Shown: in pieces, positions 59,456 through 64,000 of the stretch
How the letters are laid out: every line of letters begins with the position of its first letter
How positions within the stretch are numbered: position 1 is the first letter of the stretch
Origin: Rhizobium hidalgonense
GTDB lineage: Bacteria; Pseudomonadota; Alphaproteobacteria; Rhizobiales; Rhizobiaceae
Assembly: GCF_002914525.1 (NCBI RefSeq)
Contig: NZ_LODW01000070.1
Span: 275,196-339,195 of the forward strand
DNA: 64,000 nt
Reading direction: 5' to 3'
The notes under the pieces: model-generated
What the model saw: only the letters and a program-made list of their open reading frames with translations
Told to the model about the DNA's origin: nothing
Database searches by the model: none
Made by a program: the position numbers and the translations under genes

Positions 59456-61198
59456 TCAGAGCCAGAACAGAGCCAGGAGAAACAAGGCGAGGCCGTAACT
59501 CGTAACGGCAAGCGGCCAGCCGGCGCGCAGGAAGTCACTAAAGCGGTAGCCACCGATGCCCATGGCCAGCGTGTTGTTGTGATGGCCGAAGGGCGTCAGG
59601 AAATCGAGCGAGGCGCCGGCGGCGACCGCGATCAGATAGGCGTGCGGCGCATGCTGGCCGTCTCTCGCAAATTCCAGGGCGACCGGGCTCAGAACGATGG
59701 CGACCGTCGCGTTGTTCACGAAAGGCGTCAGCGCCATGGCGAGGAAGAGGATGAGCGCGACGCCGATGAGTGGATGGGCGATCGGCACGACGAGGCGCAG
59801 CCAGAAGGCGATGGTTTCGGCCGCCCCGGTGGTCGCCACCGCCTGACCGATCGGGATCATCGCCGCCAGCATGATAATGATCGGCCAGTTGAGATCGGCC
59901 ATTGCGTGGCGGATATTCAGATGATTGAGCAAGGCGAGCACGAGCACGACGCCGGCAAAGGCGACGTCGGGGCGCAAGCCGGCCACACACGCGGCGATGC
60001 CACAGGCAAACAGCGCCAGGGGCCGCCAGGGGTGCGAGGCTGGTTCGCTCGAGGCAGTCGGGGCGAGCGGCAGGCACTCGCTTTCTTCGAGCGCTTCGGC
60101 GATTGCCGTTCGCGGCCCCTCCAGTGTCAATATATCGCCGATCGACAGTTGCAGGTCGATGAAACGGCCCTCGATGCGCGGCGCGCGCATGGAAAGCGCG
60201 GTGACCGCGACGCCGCGGCTGTGAAAGATTTCGAGCGAGCGGATCCGCGAACCGACCAGCGTGCTTTCCGGCATGACGACGCTTTCGACACGGGAAAAAT
60301 CCGGTTGCAGGCCGTGCGGACTGATGTCGGCGATCAGCGCCTGTGTAGCGGCAAGACCGGCAAAGACCGCATCGGCCCCCTCGGCAAGCAGCACGTCGCC
60401 GGCTTCGATCACCGACTGATCGAGCGGTCCAAAGACGAAATTGTCGCCGCGGATCAGCGCGTGCGGCTTGATGCCGAAGCGCATTGGACAATCGGACAGC
60501 GTTACACCGACCAGCGGCGAAACCTCAGGGACGCAACGTTCGACGACGATGCGGCGCGTGGTCGGGGAGATTGTCGCGGGATCTTCGTCGGGCTCCGGAA
60601 ACAGCCGTTGCACGCGAAAGGCGATGAGCAGAATGCCGGCGATTGCGACGGGCAGGCCGACATAGGCGAAATCGAAGAAGTGAAAGCCGGCTCCGGTCGC
60701 CTTGCCGAGCGCATCGCTGACGAGCAGGTTGGCCGGCGTGCCGATCAGCGAAACGAGACCGCCGAGCAGGGCTGCGAACGAGACCGGCATGACGAACTGC
60801 CGGCGGGGGATCGCCAGAGCCGTGCCGAGCCGCAGCGCCACCGGCAGAGTGATCGCAAAGGCACCGATATTGTTCATAAAGATGGAGATGAAGCCGGCAA
60901 GCGAAGATGTGCCTGATATGACCTGGAAATTCGAGGGTCCTGCGGCGGCGAAACGGGCGGCGAGACTGTCGAAGAGCTTGGCGCGCGCCAGCACCTGGAC
61001 GATCAGCAGGACCTCGACGACGGTGACGACGACAGGACTGCCGAAGCCCACGAAGATCTGGTCGGCCGGATAGAGGCCGAGCGCGTAGCCGGCAAGCAGG
61101 CCGGCGATCGAGACCACCTCGATGCGGAAGCGATCGAGTGAGAAGAGAACGAGCATCGCCAGCAGAAGGATCAGCAGGGATGCTTGCTCGAATGACAT
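59456..61198 (-). CDS. SLC13-family permease with central TrkA-C domains
   Basis: 580 aa. Two sets of transmembrane helices flank a cytosolic region (residues about 200-390) that has RCK_C/TrkA-C-like domains (LALIRGDNFVFGPLDQ-like, then VVMPESTLVGSRIRSLEIFHSRG). The dicarboxylate/sulfate SLC13 motifs MPVSFAALLGGLVSLIGTPANLLVSD and LTPFGHHNNTLAMGIGGYRF are present. The substrate is unknown; sodium-driven anion transport is the family role. It lies 104 bp upstream of purC on the same strand. Confidence 0.88.
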   Translation of the reverse strand: MSFEQASLLILLLAMLVLFSLDRFRIEVVSIAGLLAGYALGLYPADQIFVGFGSPVVVTVVEVLLIVQVLARAKLFDSLAARFAAAGPSNFQVISGTSSLAGFISIFMNNIGAFAITLPVALRLGTALAIPRRQFVMPVSFAALLGGLVSLIGTPANLLVSDALGKATGAGFHFFDFAYVGLPVAIAGILLIAFRVQRLFPEPDEDPATISPTTRRIVVERCVPEVSPLVGVTLSDCPMRFGIKPHALIRGDNFVFGPLDQSVIEAGDVLLAEGADAVFAGLAATQALIADISPHGLQPDFSRVESVVMPESTLVGSRIRSLEIFHSRGVAVTALSMRAPRIEGRFIDLQLSIGDILTLEGPRTAIAEALEESECLPLAPTASSEPASHPWRPLALFACGIAACVAGLRPDVAFAGVVLVLALLNHLNIRHAMADLNWPIIIMLAAMIPIGQAVATTGAAETIAFWLRLVVPIAHPLIGVALILFLAMALTPFVNNATVAIVLSPVALEFARDGQHAPHAYLIAVAAGASLDFLTPFGHHNNTLAMGIGGYRFSDFLRAGWPLAVTSYGLALFLLALFWL

Positions 61199-61300
61199 AG
61201 GCAGATCCGGTGTTTCATCGACGGGGCGGACTGTAATCGTTCTTCATGCGCTGTACAGAGGCGCCTTCAGGCAAAGATTGGACAATTCGCATATCTCGCG

Positions 61301-61993
61301 TCAAGCCGGCGGAGCCTTCCACCGGCCAGCTGCGGTTCGCTCCAGAATGGGCGTTGAGAAAACGCCGACGGTGCGTGCAATCCACTGCGGCCCGGCGGCT
61401 TCCAGCCTTTCGCGCCATCGGTCCGATTGCAGCATAGCGGCACCGATGACGACGGGTTCGATGCCGCAGGCCGCCAGCAGATCGAGCCCGGCAACGATCG
61501 AGGCGCCGCTGGAAATGACGTCGTCGATGAGGGCGACGCGCCGTCCCTCAAGCAGCGGCAGCATGCGCGGATCGATATAGAGGCGTTTCTGTTGCGTCGG
61601 TGTGGTGATCGAGGACAGCGCAACGGAGAGTTCGTCGCGGTACCAAAATTTGCGTGAGGTACCGAGCGGAACATACCTGTTATGGCCGAGCTTCTGCGCC
61701 ACGGCGGCGGCAAGCGTCAGGCCGAGTGTCGGCAGACCAGCGACGACATCGATGCGCATGGGCCTGATCTTTTCGGCGAGGCCTTCGGCGAGTGTGTCGA
61801 GCACGGCGAAGCTTGTCTGGTTGACGATCAGCGAGGCGAGGGCGTGACTGCCATCCGCCAAAACGCGGATCGGCAGGCGAAGCTGGCGGCCGTCTTCCAG
61901 CACGGCGACATAGAAGGAGGCGAATTCGCCGCCGACGGCAAAGGTGCCGGGCGGATCAATCTCCTGCCAGAAATCGTGCGGCGCCATTTCCAT
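61301..61993 (-). CDS. Phosphoribosyltransferase-like protein
   Basis: 230 aa from an ATG at 61991-61993; the longer frame overlaps the pseudouridine synthase gene. The PRPP-binding loop VALIDDVISSGASI (the DD-xxx-G motif) and a flexible loop region are present, as in adenine/xanthine-type phosphoribosyltransferases. The N-terminal part is not typical. The substrate cannot be told from sequence. It ends 103 bp before the SLC13 gene. Confidence 0.8.
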   Translation of the reverse strand: MEMAPHDFWQEIDPPGTFAVGGEFASFYVAVLEDGRQLRLPIRVLADGSHALASLIVNQTSFAVLDTLAEGLAEKIRPMRIDVVAGLPTLGLTLAAAVAQKLGHNRYVPLGTSRKFWYRDELSVALSSITTPTQQKRLYIDPRMLPLLEGRRVALIDDVISSGASIVAGLDLLAACGIEPVVIGAAMLQSDRWRERLEAAGPQWIARTVGVFSTPILERTAAGRWKAPPA

Positions 61994-62001
61994 CGCATTA
62001 G

Positions 62002-62808
62002 TCAATTGCGTCTTGCCTTTTCGATGCCGGTTTTCCGCCGCAGCGACTGCAATTCCGCCTCGGTCAGCGCACGCACCGCGCCTTTCGGCAATTCGCCGAG
62101 CTCGAGCTCGCCGATTGCGACGCGCACGAGGCGAAGGCATTCGGTCCCGAGCGCCTCCAGCATGCGGCGGATCTGGCGGTTGCGGCCCTCGTCGAGCTCG
62201 ACCTCGATCCAGGAGTTCCTGTCGCCCTGGCGAAGCCGGCGCGCGGCGGTTGCCGTCAGCAACTCGCCGTCATGGCGAATTCCGGATGTCATGGCGTCGA
62301 TCGCTTCGTCATCCATGATGCGATCGATCTGGACATGATAGGTCTTGGTTACATGCGTAACTGGATCGAGCAGTATCTGGGCAAATTCGGTATCGTTGGT
62401 GAAAAGCAGCAGGCCCTCGCTTGCCTTGTCGAGCCGGCCGACGGGGGAGAGATGCGGAATGTCGAAATCCCTGAGGCAATCATAGACCGTCGGCCGGCCT
62501 TCGGGATCATGGCGGGTGGTGACGAGCCCGCGAGGCTTATTGAGCATCAGATAGATTTTCGCCTCGGCGGCGATAACCAGGCCGTCGACGCTGATCTTCG
62601 CCGTTGCAAGATCGACCCATGCGCAAATATCCGTGATGGCACGGCCGTCGACAGCAACGCGGTTTTCGGCAATCAGGCGTTCGGCCTGCGTGCGGGAGCA
62701 GTAACCGAGCTTGGAAAGGGCGCGGGGAAGGGTGACCCGCTTAGCCGCGGCGTTATCGACGAGCTTTGTCCGCTCACGCGTCTTATGCGGTGGGCGCCGG
62801 TCCCTCAT
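62002..62808 (-). CDS. RNA pseudouridine synthase, RsuA/RluB/E/F group
   Basis: 268 aa from the ATG at 62806-62808. N-terminal S4 RNA-binding domain (LPRALSKLGYCSRTQAERLIAENRVAVDG) followed by the catalytic domain with the conserved Asp in VGRLDKASEGLLLFTND. Target nucleotide not readable; rRNA is the usual one. It ends 8 bp before the phosphoribosyltransferase start. Confidence 0.9.
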   Translation of the reverse strand: MRDRRPPHKTRERTKLVDNAAAKRVTLPRALSKLGYCSRTQAERLIAENRVAVDGRAITDICAWVDLATAKISVDGLVIAAEAKIYLMLNKPRGLVTTRHDPEGRPTVYDCLRDFDIPHLSPVGRLDKASEGLLLFTNDTEFAQILLDPVTHVTKTYHVQIDRIMDDEAIDAMTSGIRHDGELLTATAARRLRQGDRNSWIEVELDEGRNRQIRRMLEALGTECLRLVRVAIGELELGELPKGAVRALTEAELQSLRRKTGIEKARRN

Positions 62809-62903
62809 CTGCCGTCCTTGTCCTGCATTTGATGCCGTCTCTTGGCATGAATGGCAGAAGGATGCCAGCAAGGCGAATAGAAAACGAGGGGAAACTCAGG
62901 GGC

Positions 62904-62940
62904 CGCCAAAAACACGCGGCGCTTTGGGATAAAGCGCCGT
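62904..62940 (-). terminator. Terminator after the 62967-63173 gene
   Basis: GGCGCTTT and AAAGCGCC pair around ATCCC on the minus strand, followed by GCGTGTTTTTGG. Confidence 0.8.
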
Positions 62941-62966
62941 CAGGGTTTCGATGGGGTCGGGCTGCC

Positions 62967-63173
62967 TCAGCGGCAGACCATGAATCCGGCCAGCTCCTTA
63001 CGGCTGACGACGATACCGGCGGCGGCCTTGACCGGGTCGGGATGGGTGTAGGACAGGCTCGGCATTTCCGGCAGGTCGAGTGCCTGGCGCATATTCATGA
63101 TGCCGACGGCGTGACGACCATTGGCGCCGTCGACGCTGACTTCAATGATGCAGTTGGCCCTCTTATTGTCCAT
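62967..63173 (-). CDS. Small protein of unknown function
   Basis: 68 aa, with a clear ribosome-binding site (GGGAGGA) before the ATG. Compact, with alternating strands (CIIEVSVDGANGRHAVGIMNM) and an N-terminal MDNKR. No signal or membrane segment, no domain recognised. Has its own terminator. Confidence 0.7.
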   Translation of the reverse strand: MDNKRANCIIEVSVDGANGRHAVGIMNMRQALDLPEMPSLSYTHPDPVKAAAGIVVSRKELAGFMVCR

Positions 63174-63314
63174 GGTAGTCCTCCCTTCGTTTTTTATGTT
63201 CCCACAGCTCGCATTAAAAATTGGTTTTTATAAGACATAAGCATTTACGCACCCTACCGAAAAACGGATCGGCGGGTGCGCAAAAGTATGCTTTTTTAGG
63301 GGGATGCGGAGCCT

Positions 63315-63653
63315 TTAGCGCCACCAATGGCGAGGCTCCGGCTGCGAGCTGCCGGCGAGCAGATATCCAGCGAGGAAACCAATGGCCCCGGCGAGCACCA
63401 GCGCAGTGGTTGCGGCGGTTGGATGCTCGCGGGCGGCGCCAGCAGCAGCGGCCCCTTCGGCCCTGATCTGGGCGACGGCATTCTTGGCGCGGGGCAGGGC
63501 CTCGTCATAAGCCTTGCCTGCGCGGCCGCGGACTTCGTAATAGGCTTCTGCGCCTTGAGCGGAAATCATCTTCTGCAGGCGCGAGACTTCCTGTTGAAGT
63601 GCGGCGATGTCTTTGCTGACAGATGCCCTGATATCATCGGTGTTGGCAGCCAT
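63315..63653 (-). CDS. DUF883 (YqjD/ElaB-type) membrane protein
   Basis: 112 aa. N-terminal coiled coil (IRASVSKDIAALQQEVSRLQKMISAQG), an acidic/basic amphipathic region, then one C-terminal transmembrane helix (TALVLAGAIGFLAGYLLAGSS). This is the DUF883 pattern. Members are ribosome-associated or stress-related membrane proteins. GAAGGAGA precedes the ATG. Confidence 0.85.
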   Translation of the reverse strand: MAANTDDIRASVSKDIAALQQEVSRLQKMISAQGAEAYYEVRGRAGKAYDEALPRAKNAVAQIRAEGAAAAGAAREHPTAATTALVLAGAIGFLAGYLLAGSSQPEPRHWWR

Positions 63654-64000
63654 GTCGGTCTCCTTCCTTCAATGGGAAAGACAACACCTAAGACGGGGAT
63701 TGGTTCCGAAATGTCAGCCGCTGATGATGACGGAAATTTGAAGCTGCAACGGGAGCACATTAAATCTTTCATTAACCATAAATCCGCTCAAGCCGCTGTT
63801 TTTTCGGCATCTTTCTCCATCGCCAAGCAACTTTCCGATGGATTTTTGACCAGGTGATAAAGAAATTTCCGGGATTCCGTCCCGAAAGGGCGCCCTGTGG
63901 ATAATATCGACCGACAAAAACGCCAGCCGAATCAACCTGTTACAAAATTGTCAAAAAACTTTGTATTGGTGTGTTGACTTGGAAAAGGGGTTAGTTCTAT
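63654..64000. other. 3' flank of the window, no intact gene
   Basis: No credible gene in 347 bp. TGTGGATAA (about 63895-63903) is a perfect DnaA-box sequence, and TTGACT-like and A/T-rich stretches (GTTACAAAATTGTCAAAAAAC) lie to the right. It may be a promoter region of a gene that starts beyond the window. Confidence 0.4.

Noticed and set aside
63714..63935. 73-codon minus-strand frame near the right end
   Set aside because: No ribosome-binding site, no domain, and the DNA around it looks like a promoter region.
63880..64000. Chromosomal origin in the right flank
   Set aside because: Only one DnaA box is visible and no oriC-adjacent gene such as hemE is in the window.
1..64000. CRISPR array
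   Set aside because: I found no series of short direct repeats with similar-size spacers, and no cas-like genes.

Overview
The window is chromosomal DNA of an alphaproteobacterium, most probably a Rhizobium (R. etli/R. leguminosarum type). The reasons are the high GC content, the gene set (a serC leader RNA upstream of serC, PobR as an AraC-type activator divergent from pobA, tct genes with a DctB/DctD-like pair, a NodT-family efflux lipoprotein) and short palindromic intergenic repeats of the kind common in rhizobia. The species call is inference from gene content.

Layout. 1-9100 is core genome: the 3' end of ftsH, glmM, an outer-membrane beta-barrel gene, serC-serA and mnmA. A CAU-anticodon tRNA gene (tRNA-Met) lies at 9217-9293. 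Its last 51 bp are repeated exactly at 20449-20499, and these direct repeats frame an integrated element of about 11.2 kb. The element carries a tyrosine integrase next to the right end, putative integrase arm sites near both ends, a small HTH protein, a replication-initiator-like gene with an iteron-like array inside it, a DUF3102 gene, and a fused ClpP-like prohead protease/major capsid gene with no terminase, portal or tail genes. At its left end sits a co-directional three-gene cassette: a STAS-like/GHKL-ATPase fusion, a DUF4325 STAS-like protein and a membrane-anchored protein. This looks like a phage-satellite-like island with cargo. The cassette is my best candidate for an undescribed system, possibly defensive or regulatory.

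20500-30300: a VCBS-repeat protein, then a probable minus-strand transcription unit pobA-livK-livH-livM-livG-livF divergent from pobR, which suggests 4-hydroxybenzoate uptake and catabolism, and then acetate kinase. 30500-36000: a wrecked phosphate-transporter gene, a GGDEF-EAL protein, a histidine-phosphatase gene, and a cobalamin riboswitch followed by cbtB-cbtA (cobalt uptake) and a secreted protein, then a sulfite-oxidase-like molybdopterin protein.

36100-43900: a DctB/DctD-like two-component pair followed by tctC-tctB-tctA (tripartite tricarboxylate transporter) and an M20 amidohydrolase. The response regulator has GAFPGA instead of GAFTGA, and a perfect 14-bp inverted repeat lies between it and tctC. 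43950-51450: a seven-gene minus-strand operon: a LacI regulator, a putrescine-type ABC transporter, a nucleoside hydrolase and adenine deaminase. The gene set points to purine-nucleoside salvage. 51500-58300: a complete RND efflux pump (TetR regulator, membrane fusion protein, RND pump, NodT-type outer-membrane factor) on one strand. 58400-64000: purC, a SLC13-type permease, a phosphoribosyltransferase-like gene, an RNA pseudouridine synthase, two small genes (one DUF883) and an empty 3' flank with a perfect DnaA box.
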